Counted from the first letter of the stretch, positions 1 to 5,871 are shown. The stretch is 8,659 nucleotides of DNA from DATGIQ01 sp035295665 (GCA_035295665.1 DATGIQ010000682.1:1-8659); one strand, 5' to 3'. Made by a program: numbers and translations. Notes: generated by a model from the letters alone, not told the origin.

Positions 1-314
1 TAATACAGTTTTTGCAACGGCATCATAGGGCACTTTGGGGCCAGGCGGGCAACATGGTGTCCCGTGTAATACGGCTGATCTTGAAGAAACGTGGACAGAA
101 TGGTGCTAGTACCCCTGCCGCTTAAGGCGCATGTGAGCTCGCCAGCTTCGCCAGGAACGATCCCTGGAAGTCGCGCGACATAAGCCACGATACCGTTGTC
201 TCTGCCTTTGCGAGAAACGAAGGCGATGCCGTTGGACCGCGAGACACGGCGCAACTCGTGCAACTCAAGGCAGTGCCCGCTGCGAACCTCAAACAGTTCA
301 CTCAATTTCTTCAT
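1..314 (-). CDS. Restriction-modification specificity (S) subunit, N-terminal part, cut by the window edge
   Basis: This gene encodes the start of a DNA target-recognition subunit that would direct the neighbouring nuclease-methyltransferase to its site. The frame is open from an ATG at 314-312 to the left edge, about 104 codons. The protein begins MKKLSELFEVRSG. It then shows the order of features typical of type I and BcgI-type S domains: a 'SRSNGIAFVSR' segment, a 'NGIVAYVARLPG' strand, 'GELTCALSGRGT' (compare G-x-L-T-V-A-L-x-G-x-G), then 'STFLQDQPYYTG' and 'VARLAPK'. I choose this ATG because it has an AGAGG element six bases upstream and overlaps the end of the methylase gene by 17 nt, which suggests translational coupling. 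A TTG at 305 is a weaker alternative. The assignment to an S domain is from motif recognition, and the second half and its specificity cannot be seen. Confidence 0.82.
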   Translation of the reverse strand, partial: MKKLSELFEVRSGHCLELHELRRVSRSNGIAFVSRKGRDNGIVAYVARLPGIVPGEAGELTCALSGRGTSTILSTFLQDQPYYTGHHVARLAPKCPMMPLQKLY

Positions 315-2223
315 CCGATGCCTCTGGCGCAGTAATGCCAAGCAGTTTGAAAATGGCGTAATCACGCACCGTTCGCTCGAAATCCGCTTTTGTGATTTTC
401 GAGTAATCGGTTTCCATGTACGCTTCGGCGCACCACTCATCTGCCGCCGTAACGGCCCGTGCAACGCTCTCACCAGCGCGAACCTCGCGATTGCGGTAAT
501 CGCTCACCCATCGGTCGCGAACCGCTGGCCAACGGCCATATTTGTCGATGCGACCACGGTTCTTGGTCTTCACAAAACCGTCGTTTAGCCAATACCCGAA
601 CCATGTCTTTCGATTTACCGTTGCGTGCGGAACTTTGGCCGTGAAAACCATGATGCAAGGGATTGATCCGACCGGATAGAAAAGTTCAATCGGCATCGAC
701 ATGACTGCTTCCAAGGCGTGATGCTGCAATATCTCTGTTCGCACCGGATGCCGGGAAATCGCGCAGGACATTGGTACAATGGCAATTCCGATGCCACCCT
801 TCGTTAAACAGTCCAGCATGTGCTTGACGAATCGCAACTCGTGCTGCTCGCTGTCAGCCTGCGAAAATGGCGGATTCAGCATTCCGACATTACACTTGTG
901 GGCCTTGATCGCCGCCGTGATTTCCTCATCGAAGCAAGACCCTTGGTAGAGATTCGCCTTGCCGTCGCCGCGCAGGATCATGTTTGACGCTGCCAAAGCA
1001 AACATGTTTGGCTGCTGCTCAACGCCGACCAGGCCCTTCTTTCTGATACCAGCCTTCTCCTTTTCCGTAACTGCCGTTCGCATCATCAGGTGCATTGCAG
1101 AAATTAAGAACCCGCCAGTTCCGGCACAGATATCCAGAACGCGGCTGTTCTTATTCACGTTTGCCAAGAGCGCAAACAGTTCCGTGATGTGTCGCGGTGT
1201 GAGCACGATTCCGAGAGCCTTCTTGTCTCCGCCAGTGTACTTAAGGAATTCACCGTAAAACTGGCCGACTACGTCAAAATCGTGGTAAATACTGATAAAC
1301 GGCCAAACCTTCTCGTTCAGTCTCTTGATCAACTCATGGAGAACTCCCTTGGGGTACGCGCGGGTTGCCTTGCCGAGTTCGGGGTGCGCGGCAATGGTCG
1401 AGTAGGGTTGAACCATTTTGTCTTTTCGCGCCTGCGGCAAGTGTGCTTTACGAATCTCTTTGGTAATGACCTCCAGCCACTCGTTTTGCAAATCCTCCGG
1501 CGAGTACTCATCAAACGCCTTGGCGAACGGTTTGCTTTGTAAGGCGATGAGCGTGCCGCTCACCAAGAGAGGTTTTTCGCTCTCGGTAAGTTTGGCATGG
1601 TCCCTCATGAAGTCATGCAATTCACGGGAGAAGGCCATCAACTCATCGGCGCGAAGCCTCTGAATCGCTGGGTCGAACGTGGCGTGTTCGACATAATCCG
1701 TCCAGGGAATTAAGCTTTCGATAACTTGACCGTCTTTAGTCTTGAGGAGTTTTGGCCGGTCTGATTCCTTGGTGTGCAAGAAGGTCGAGACAAGCGAGCC
1801 CTCTTTTGTCTCTCCAGAGACGGCAACGGCAACGACGTTAAATTCCTTGGCCAATTTGGCTGCGTAATGAAGAACGCCGTCAGCGCCGTAACGCTGTACG
1901 CGACTCACGTAAGCCTCTTCGCTTTCCACAAGAACTTGGCCAGCAAGCACGGCCTTGCAGACATCGCTGATATGATCGTTCGTGCTAGCCTTGCACTCAA
2001 TGATGACCAAGAAGTCAGGATTCTTCGGAGAAGAAATGATGAACTCCGGCGAACCAATGCCGCCGTGACCAGACTTGCTTGCCACTCGCATGAGACGGCG
2101 CACCGCCTCGATTTCGCTCCTCTGTTCCTCCACGACAATTCCGGCTTCTGTATCGTAATAACCAAGACGGCGCAACTCGTCACGAACAACGTTCTCCGTT
2201 TTTCGCTCACTTTTGGCAGGCAT
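298..2223 (-). CDS. BcgI-like fused restriction nuclease / N6-adenine DNA methyltransferase (type IIB/IIG-like RM subunit)
   Basis: A 641-residue protein that appears to combine DNA cleavage and adenine-N6 methylation in one chain. Residues about 1-110 look like a PD-(D/E)XK nuclease domain of the HSDR_N kind: a TEN helix at E10, then P59-E60, and E76-C-K78 inside 'FLVIIECKAS'. The HsdM-like methylase domain follows, with 'GIVLTPRHITEL' at 338-349, SAM-binding motif I 'LDICAGTGGFL' at 363-373 and catalytic motif IV NPPF at 450-453. BcgI subunit A is of similar size and architecture. A separate S gene overlaps the stop codon, as expected for a two-gene system. The ATG at 2223 has AAGGA nine bases upstream and places the conserved 'KSERKTENVVRDEL' at the N-terminus. 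A GTG at 2310 with its own GGAGA would add 29 residues of no recognisable family sequence. Whether the nuclease is active is inference. Confidence 0.87.
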   Translation of the reverse strand: MPAKSERKTENVVRDELRRLGYYDTEAGIVVEEQRSEIEAVRRLMRVASKSGHGGIGSPEFIISSPKNPDFLVIIECKASTNDHISDVCKAVLAGQVLVESEEAYVSRVQRYGADGVLHYAAKLAKEFNVVAVAVSGETKEGSLVSTFLHTKESDRPKLLKTKDGQVIESLIPWTDYVEHATFDPAIQRLRADELMAFSRELHDFMRDHAKLTESEKPLLVSGTLIALQSKPFAKAFDEYSPEDLQNEWLEVITKEIRKAHLPQARKDKMVQPYSTIAAHPELGKATRAYPKGVLHELIKRLNEKVWPFISIYHDFDVVGQFYGEFLKYTGGDKKALGIVLTPRHITELFALLANVNKNSRVLDICAGTGGFLISAMHLMMRTAVTEKEKAGIRKKGLVGVEQQPNMFALAASNMILRGDGKANLYQGSCFDEEITAAIKAHKCNVGMLNPPFSQADSEQHELRFVKHMLDCLTKGGIGIAIVPMSCAISRHPVRTEILQHHALEAVMSMPIELFYPVGSIPCIMVFTAKVPHATVNRKTWFGYWLNDGFVKTKNRGRIDKYGRWPAVRDRWVSDYRNREVRAGESVARAVTAADEWCAEAYMETDYSKITKADFERTVRDYAIFKLLGITAPEASDEEIE

Positions 2224-2342
2224 GGGGAGCAATCCTTGCTCGATTACGCCGAGGCTAGCGGTTTGGAAGAAAGGGAACAGGTCCTGTCGGCTATACTCGG
2301 CAAGTGGCACGGAAGTCTCCAGGAATTTTCCGTAACCTACAG

Positions 2343-2384
2343 AAGAGAGTGTGGCAACTGCCGAAGAGTGTACCGAAACTGCCG
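2343..2384 (-). repeat. Two tandem 21-bp direct repeats upstream of the restriction gene
   Basis: On the minus strand two adjacent 21-bp units (2384-2364 and 2363-2343) both begin CGGCAGTT and both end CTCTT, with about 16 of 21 positions identical by eye. They lie 120-161 bp before the preferred ATG of the restriction gene and 33-74 bp before the alternative GTG. The position would suit a binding site for a regulator, as restriction operons often have, but no controller gene is visible nearby. They could also be remnants of older coding sequence. Confidence 0.55.
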
Positions 2385-2443
2385 AACTGGCGCAAGGTCA
2401 GCAGGCGACGTGACTTGGATTTTTCTTGCAAGATGGGTAATTT

Positions 2444-2471
2444 CCTTACAAGTGGCGTTTTACTTGCAAAG
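2444..2471 (-). other. Stem-loop after rplQ, possible weak terminator or processing site
   Basis: In the minus-strand transcript the arms at 2471-2462 and 2453-2444 can pair over ten positions, two of them G-U, around an 8-nt loop. The stem starts 30 nt past the rplQ stop codon, so the position suits an operon end. There is no run of U after the stem, so a classical intrinsic terminator is not supported. The core TTGCAAG of one arm recurs at 2432-2426, giving a direct repeat TTTTNCTTGCAA on the plus strand at 2420-2431 and 2458-2469. Confidence 0.35.
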
Positions 2472-2500
2472 CCGGCCGTGAGGGGATGGACGGGGTATTC

Positions 2501-3010
2501 TCAAGGAGCAGGCGGATTCTCCGCCGCCGGAGGCGCGGCCTCAGGGGCTGCCGGCGCCGGAGTTTCGGCAGCGGGCGGCGCTTCAGGTTCGCCCGCCTTG
2601 GGAACCGGTACGGGCGGCGGCGCCGGAGCCCGAGCACGCACTTTGGTCTCACCGGCCTTGAGGAGTTCCAAGAAAGCGGTCCGGCCAGCATCGCCCAGGC
2701 GGCGTTCATGACGCTTGATGATGCGCGTGTATCCGCCCGGCCGATCCTGGAATCGCGGCCCAATCTCGCTAAATAACAAGGAAATAATCTCCCGGTCCGG
2801 CAGCCGGGCCAACGCCAGACGCCGGTGGTGCAGCGTCCCCTTCTTGGCGAGGGTGATGAGTTTCTCCACAAACGGGCGGACTTCCTTCGCTTTTTCCAGC
2901 GTGGTGATGATCCGCTCGTGTTCAAAGAGGGCACGGGCCAAGTTGCGCTTCAAGGCCAGGCGATGGGCAGCATTTCGACCCAGTTTGCGGCCAGCTTTTA
3001 GATGTCGCAT
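2501..3010 (-). CDS. rplQ: 50S ribosomal protein L17 (bL17) with Ala/Pro-rich C-terminal tail
   Basis: A large-subunit ribosomal protein placed, as usual, directly after rpoA at the end of the alpha operon. The core, residues 1 to about 123, carries the family signature: MRHLKAGRKLGRNAAHRLAL, 'ALFEHERIITTLEKAKEVRP', 'GGYTRIIKRHERRLGDAG' and 'AFLELLK'. The rest, residues about 125-169, has no globular character. It consists almost wholly of Ala, Pro and Glu with a few Lys/Arg/Val, so the 169-residue protein is clearly longer than the roughly 120-residue family norm. Such tails occur in several bacterial lineages and are probably disordered. Start is ATG at 3010. There is no Shine-Dalgarno sequence before it, only a degenerate 7-nt repeat that reaches the start codon. 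Confidence 0.97.
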   Translation of the reverse strand: MRHLKAGRKLGRNAAHRLALKRNLARALFEHERIITTLEKAKEVRPFVEKLITLAKKGTLHHRRLALARLPDREIISLLFSEIGPRFQDRPGGYTRIIKRHERRLGDAGRTAFLELLKAGETKVRARAPAPPPVPVPKAGEPEAPPAAETPAPAAPEAAPPAAENPPAP

Positions 3011-3048
3011 GGTACGTGTTTGTGGTTGGTGGCCGATGGTTCGTGGTT
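3011..3048 (-). repeat. Degenerate 7-nt tandem repeat filling the rpoA-rplQ spacer
   Basis: Read on the minus strand from 3048 the spacer splits into units of seven: the first, second and fourth have the form AACCAYN (AACCACG, AACCATC and AACCACA). The third is GGCCACC, and the fifth has drifted. The array starts on the last two bases of the rpoA TAA stop codon and ends at the rplQ ATG, so the whole 36-bp gap is repeat-like and holds no ribosome binding site. Confidence 0.6.
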
Positions 3049-4045
3049 AACGCCGCACCGACGCGGGCAGCTTCATCCCCAAATGCAGACCGCGTTCGGC
3101 CAACTTGTTCTTGACCTCCCGCAGCGTGGTTTCGCCAAAGTTGCGGACTTCCAGCAACTCCTCGTCGGTCCGGATCACCAGGTCGCGGACGGTGGTGATC
3201 CCTTCGGACTCGAGGCAATTGGTAGCGCGGACCGAAAGTTCCAGTTCGGCCAGGCTCATGTTGAGCTTACGATCCAGTTCGTGGTCGACTGGTTCAGGAA
3301 CAGCCGCCTCGGCAGGGCCCTCGACAGGCATCTCCGGCCCTGGTTCGGCATACTCGATGAAGGGGTTCAGATGCTTGCGCAGGATCTTGGCGCCCTCGAC
3401 CACCGCCATCTGCGGCGTGACCGTGCCGTTGGTCCAGATCTCCATGATGAGCTTATCGTAATTGGTGCGCTGGCCAACGCGGGTATCTTCGATATCGTAC
3501 TTGACGCGGACAACCGGCGAGAAACTGGAATCGACCGGGATGATGCCGATTTCTCGCTCTTGGTTTACATTTTCTTCAGCCGTGCGGTAGCCCCGGCCGT
3601 TTTCCACGCGCATCTCCAAAACGAACGGCACGTCATCCGTCAGGGTGGCGATGATGTGCTCGGGGTTAATAATCTGGACTGCTTCATCGGTGATGATGCT
3701 GGCCGCCGTCACCACGCCGCGCTCATGCCGATCGATCCGAATCGTTCGGGGCTGTTCGCTCGAATTCTTGACGACCAGGCTTTTGATGTTGAGGATGATA
3801 TCGGTGACATCCTCGACCACACCGGGAATCGTGCTGATCTCGTGCTGCACGCCCTGGATCTTGACCTGGGTGACGGCGCTCCCTTCCAGGCTCGACAGGA
3901 GAATACGCCGCAAGCTGTTGCCCACGGTGACGCCGAATCCCCGTTCGAATGGCTCGGCAGAAAACTTGCCATAGGTATCGGTCAACGTACTGCGATCGCA
4001 GCCAACGCGATTGGGCAGCTCTAAACCTCGCCATCGGATACGCAT
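3047..4045 (-). CDS. rpoA: DNA-directed RNA polymerase subunit alpha
   Basis: The alpha subunit dimerises to nucleate RNA polymerase assembly and contacts promoter UP elements and activators. The 332-residue protein begins MRIRWRGLELP. The N-terminal domain shows 'FAEPFERG'-type sequence here written SAEPFERGFGVTVGNSLRRI, followed by LLSSLEGSAVT. An acidic Pro/Glu-rich linker near residues 240-260 leads to the C-terminal domain with 'ELSVRATNCLE' (the Arg matches the UP-element-binding Arg of the family), then 'LLEVRNFGETTLREVKNKL' and 'GLHLGMKL'. The ATG at 4045 is chosen because GAGGAGG lies seven bases upstream; a TTG at 4051 is too close to that site. It follows rpsD and precedes rplQ, the standard alpha-operon order. 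The preceding spacer of 110 bp is unusually long and repeat-rich. Confidence 0.98.
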   Translation of the reverse strand: MRIRWRGLELPNRVGCDRSTLTDTYGKFSAEPFERGFGVTVGNSLRRILLSSLEGSAVTQVKIQGVQHEISTIPGVVEDVTDIILNIKSLVVKNSSEQPRTIRIDRHERGVVTAASIITDEAVQIINPEHIIATLTDDVPFVLEMRVENGRGYRTAEENVNQEREIGIIPVDSSFSPVVRVKYDIEDTRVGQRTNYDKLIMEIWTNGTVTPQMAVVEGAKILRKHLNPFIEYAEPGPEMPVEGPAEAAVPEPVDHELDRKLNMSLAELELSVRATNCLESEGITTVRDLVIRTDEELLEVRNFGETTLREVKNKLAERGLHLGMKLPASVRR

Positions 4046-4052
4046 GCACAAG

Positions 4053-4059
4053 CCTCCTC
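4053..4059 (-). promoter_or_regulatory. Shine-Dalgarno site that fixes the rpoA start
   Basis: GAGGAGG on the minus strand lies seven bases before the ATG at 4045. It supports that ATG over the TTG at 4051, which is one base away. It directly abuts the end of the 7-nt repeat array. Confidence 0.85.
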
Positions 4060-4060
4060 A

Positions 4061-4137
4061 GATTTTCGATTCTTGATCGCTGAGTTTCGATCGTTCGCCT
4101 ATTCTCGTCCTTCGCCTGAAAATCGAAGATCAAAAAT
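4061..4137 (-). repeat. Eleven-unit degenerate 7-nt array in the rpsD-rpoA spacer
   Basis: On the plus strand, cutting every seven bases from 4061 gives five successive units that begin GA (GATTTTC and GATTCTT are the first two, and the next are GAT/GAG types). Three less regular units follow. The last three, at 4117-4137, resemble reverse complements of the first group (for example CGAAGAT and CAAAAAT). GATTTTC at 4061-4067 and GAAAATC at 4118-4124 form a 7-bp inverted repeat. The array ends one base before the rpoA Shine-Dalgarno site and makes up most of the 110-bp gap. Confidence 0.6.
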
Positions 4138-4155
4138 GGCCAAACGAGAAGCACG

Positions 4156-4791
4156 TCAGCGCGATGAGACTTCGATAATCAGATTTTCTTGGATTTCCTG
4201 GATGCGTGGATCGACATCCGACCGTGTCGGCAACCGGAGGACCTTCCCTTCCGGGGGTTCGGCCGTCGACCGCTCCAGGTACTCTGGGACGGGAGGTGGG
4301 TTCTCCTGAAGATTGAGCTTCACCAGTTGGAGCGTTCGGGGCCGGTTCTTGATCGCGATGGCGTCCCCTGCTTTGACGAGCATGCTCGGAATGGTCGCCA
4401 CGCGGCCGTTCAGGAGAACGTGTCCGTGCGAAACCAGCTGCCGGGCTGCCTTCCGCGAGGATGCAAAGCCGAGCCGATGGACGATATTATCCAGGCGGCG
4501 CTCCATGATGGTGAGAAGGACTTCGCCGGTGTTCTCCGGGGAGCGCGAGGCCAGCTCGAAATAGCGGCGGAACTGTCGTTCGAAGACCCCATAGAACCGC
4601 TTCAACTTTTGCTTTTCGCGCAACCGAATACCATACTCGCTCGGTTTACCGCGGCGGTAGCCGTGCATCCCCGGCGGCACATTGCGGCGATCAATCGCGC
4701 ACTTCGGGCTTTCGCAACGAGTGCCCTTCAAGTAGAGCTTGATGCCCTCACGGCGACAGAGCCGACAAACAGGATCAATGTGGCGTCCCAT
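4156..4791 (-). CDS. rpsD: 30S ribosomal protein S4 (uS4), zinc-binding form
   Basis: A primary binder of 16S rRNA that nucleates small-subunit assembly, and in many bacteria the autoregulator of the alpha operon. The 211-residue protein starts MGRHIDPVCRLCRREGIK. Cys9, Cys12, Cys26 and Cys31 form a C-x2-C-x13-C-x4-C zinc site, the 'C+' form known from Thermus. 'MHGYRRGKPSEYGIRLREKQKLKRFYGV' residues match the family core, and the S4 RNA-binding domain is clear at about 95-130 ('MERRLDNIVHRLGFASSR', 'ARQLVSHGHVLLNGR'). Start is ATG at 4791, which agrees with the family N-terminus, but no Shine-Dalgarno site precedes it. The 45-bp gap to rpsK is AT-rich with a 7-nt periodicity. Confidence 0.98.
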   Translation of the reverse strand: MGRHIDPVCRLCRREGIKLYLKGTRCESPKCAIDRRNVPPGMHGYRRGKPSEYGIRLREKQKLKRFYGVFERQFRRYFELASRSPENTGEVLLTIMERRLDNIVHRLGFASSRKAARQLVSHGHVLLNGRVATIPSMLVKAGDAIAIKNRPRTLQLVKLNLQENPPPVPEYLERSTAEPPEGKVLRLPTRSDVDPRIQEIQENLIIEVSSR

Positions 4792-4826
4792 GGTTCAATT
4801 TTGGCTTTGGATTTCGATTTTTCTTC
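4792..4826 (-). repeat. Weak 7-nt periodic repeat in the rpsK-rpsD spacer
   Basis: On the plus strand, TTTTGGC (4799-4805) is followed at exact 7-base steps by TTTGGAT and then TTCGATT and a T-rich unit. The pattern is more worn than in the two later spacers. It extends to the rpsD start codon, where a ribosome binding site would be expected. Confidence 0.4.
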
Positions 4827-4836
4827 GCAAAATTGT

Positions 4837-5217
4837 CTACACACGTCGTTTCTTCGGTGGCCGGCAACCGTTGTGCGGCAGCGGCGTGACATCCTCGATC
4901 GCCTTGATCGTCAGACCACCGGCCTGGAGGGCGGTAATCGCCGATTCGCGACCGGAACCGGGGCCTTTGACCCGGACTTCAATTTCCTTGAGCCCGAATT
5001 TGGTGGCCCGCTCCGCGGCGGTCTCGGCGGCACGTTGGGCGGCGAACGGCGTGCTCTTGCGGCTACCCTTGAAGCCGACGGTTCCGGCGGAGGCGAAGCA
5101 CAGCACATCGCCGTTCGTGTCGGTAATTGTCACGATGGTGTTGTTGAAGGTCGCCTTGATGTAGGCGACGCCCCGGCTGACATTTCGTCGGGCTTTGCGT
5201 TTCTTGCTCTTGGCCAC
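4837..5217 (-). CDS. rpsK: 30S ribosomal protein S11 (uS11)
   Basis: A small-subunit platform protein that contacts 16S rRNA near the mRNA exit region. The 126-residue protein shows the whole family pattern: basic N-terminus MAKSKKRKARR, 'GVAYIKATFNNTIVTITD', 'GTVGFKGSRKSTPFAAQ', 'KGPGSGRESAITAL' and the terminal PHNGCRPPKKRRV. The start is GTG at 5217, fixed by the conserved MAK beginning; no ATG lies nearby in frame. AGGGAG lies about nine bases upstream of it and AGAGG is closer. It follows rpsM after 23 bp and precedes rpsD after 45 bp, the normal order. Confidence 0.98.
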   Translation of the reverse strand: MAKSKKRKARRNVSRGVAYIKATFNNTIVTITDTNGDVLCFASAGTVGFKGSRKSTPFAAQRAAETAAERATKFGLKEIEVRVKGPGSGRESAITALQAGGLTIKAIEDVTPLPHNGCRPPKKRRV

Positions 5218-5240
5218 GGCCTCTGGCTCCCTAAATTACG

Positions 5241-5627
5241 TTAACCGCGCAGCTCCTTGACACCCTTCTTCCCCGCAACCGTCTTCCGCGGCCCTTTGCG
5301 GGTCCGCGCGTTCGTTTTGGTACGCTGTCCGCGGACCGGCAAGCCGCGGCGATGCCGTAGACCCCGGTAGCAGCCGATGTCGCGCAGCCGGGCGATATCC
5401 TGCTGCACCTTGCGGCGCAGCGGGCCTTCCACGGTATACTCCCGATCGAGGATCCCCGCCAGCCGGCTGATGTCGTCGTCCGTCAGCTCCTTGGCACGCC
5501 GCTGGGGGTCGATGTGAGCTTGTTCACACAAACGCAGGGCCAGGGTCGGACCAATACCGTAGATGTAGCGCAACGCAATGTGCGTTGGTTTATCGTTGGG
5601 AACGTCGATGCCCAGGATACGCGGCAT
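5241..5627 (-). CDS. rpsM: 30S ribosomal protein S13 (uS13)
   Basis: A small-subunit head protein that forms bridges to the 50S subunit and contacts P-site tRNA. The 128-residue sequence starts MPRILGIDVPNDKP. It has the helix-two-turn-helix segment 'YIYGIGPTLALRLCEQAHID' near residues 22-41, 'DIGCYRGLRHRRGLPVRGQR' at about 87-106, and the basic tail 'TKTNARTRKGPRKTVAGKKG'. These are diagnostic for the family. The ATG start at 5627 has AAAGGAGG eleven bases upstream, and this site overlaps the rpmJ stop codon, so the two genes are probably translated together. Confidence 0.98.
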   Translation of the reverse strand: MPRILGIDVPNDKPTHIALRYIYGIGPTLALRLCEQAHIDPQRRAKELTDDDISRLAGILDREYTVEGPLRRKVQQDIARLRDIGCYRGLRHRRGLPVRGQRTKTNARTRKGPRKTVAGKKGVKELRG

Positions 5628-5638
5628 AGCCCCGTTTT

Positions 5639-5646
5639 CCTCCTTT
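5639..5646 (-). promoter_or_regulatory. Shine-Dalgarno site of rpsM overlapping the rpmJ stop
   Basis: AAAGGAGG on the minus strand, eleven bases before the rpsM ATG. Its first two A residues are part of the TAA stop codon of rpmJ, which suggests coupling of the two genes. Confidence 0.75.
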
Positions 5647-5758
5647 ACCCCTGACGCTGCTTGTGGCGGGGGTTGCTACAAATGACGTAGAGACGCCCGC
5701 GCCGCCGCACAAGCTTGCAGTTCTCACAAATACGTTTTACGCTGGCTCGTACTTTCAC
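5645..5758 (-). CDS. rpmJ: 50S ribosomal protein L36 (bL36), zinc-binding form
   Basis: A very small large-subunit protein of 37 residues, the exact family length: MKVRASVKRICENCKLVRRR followed by GRLYVICSNPRHKQRQG. Cys11, Cys14, Cys27 and His32 make the zinc ribbon of the 'C+' paralogue. The start is GTG at 5758 with AGAGGTGG a few bases upstream. The open frame continues further up to an ATG at 5848, but those 30 extra residues are hydrophobic and foreign to bL36, so I reject that start. infA, which often stands between map and rpmJ, is absent from the 113-bp gap upstream. Confidence 0.97.
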   Translation of the reverse strand: MKVRASVKRICENCKLVRRRGRLYVICSNPRHKQRQG

Positions 5759-5805
5759 AGCCCACCTCTTGCCAACCTCATGGTGCAGAAGATGCGGAAA
5801 TTGCC

Positions 5806-5833
5806 ATTCTACCAACACGATCCCGGCAAACAA
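5806..5833 (-). promoter_or_regulatory. Candidate sigma-70 type promoter for rpmJ-rplQ
   Basis: On the minus strand TTGTTT (5833-5828) and TAGAAT (5811-5806) are separated by 16 bp. The -10 element matches the consensus in five of six positions, the -35 only in its first three. Transcription would start near 5799, about 40 nt before the rpmJ GTG. It lies in the only sizeable gap upstream of the alpha operon block. It is a pattern match only. Confidence 0.35.
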
Positions 5834-5871
5834 GAGGGAAAACTTCAAACGATGGGCTTAAAACGGTACGA

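Noticed and set aside
2343..2384. CRISPR array
   Set aside because: Only two imperfect directly adjacent units without spacers.
1774..2481. Plus-strand frame of 235 codons opposite the restriction gene and its upstream region
   Set aside because: Mostly antisense to a gene with clear motifs; its product has no family features.
2501..2640. GC-rich repeat or recombination site at the rplQ 3' end
   Set aside because: The compositional bias is explained by the Ala/Pro-rich coding tail of L17, which is in frame to its stop codon.
3002..4024. Long plus-strand frame of 340 codons opposite rpoA
   Set aside because: It lies wholly antisense to rpoA, shows no family motifs, and such frames are common opposite GC-rich genes.
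4189..5244. Plus-strand frame of 351 codons opposite rpsD and rpsK
   Set aside because: Antisense to two certain ribosomal protein genes and their spacer; no recognisable domain.
5759..5848. 30-codon hydrophobic N-terminal extension of rpmJ
   Set aside because: bL36 is 37 residues with conserved MKVRASV start; the extension is intergenic sequence that happens to be open.
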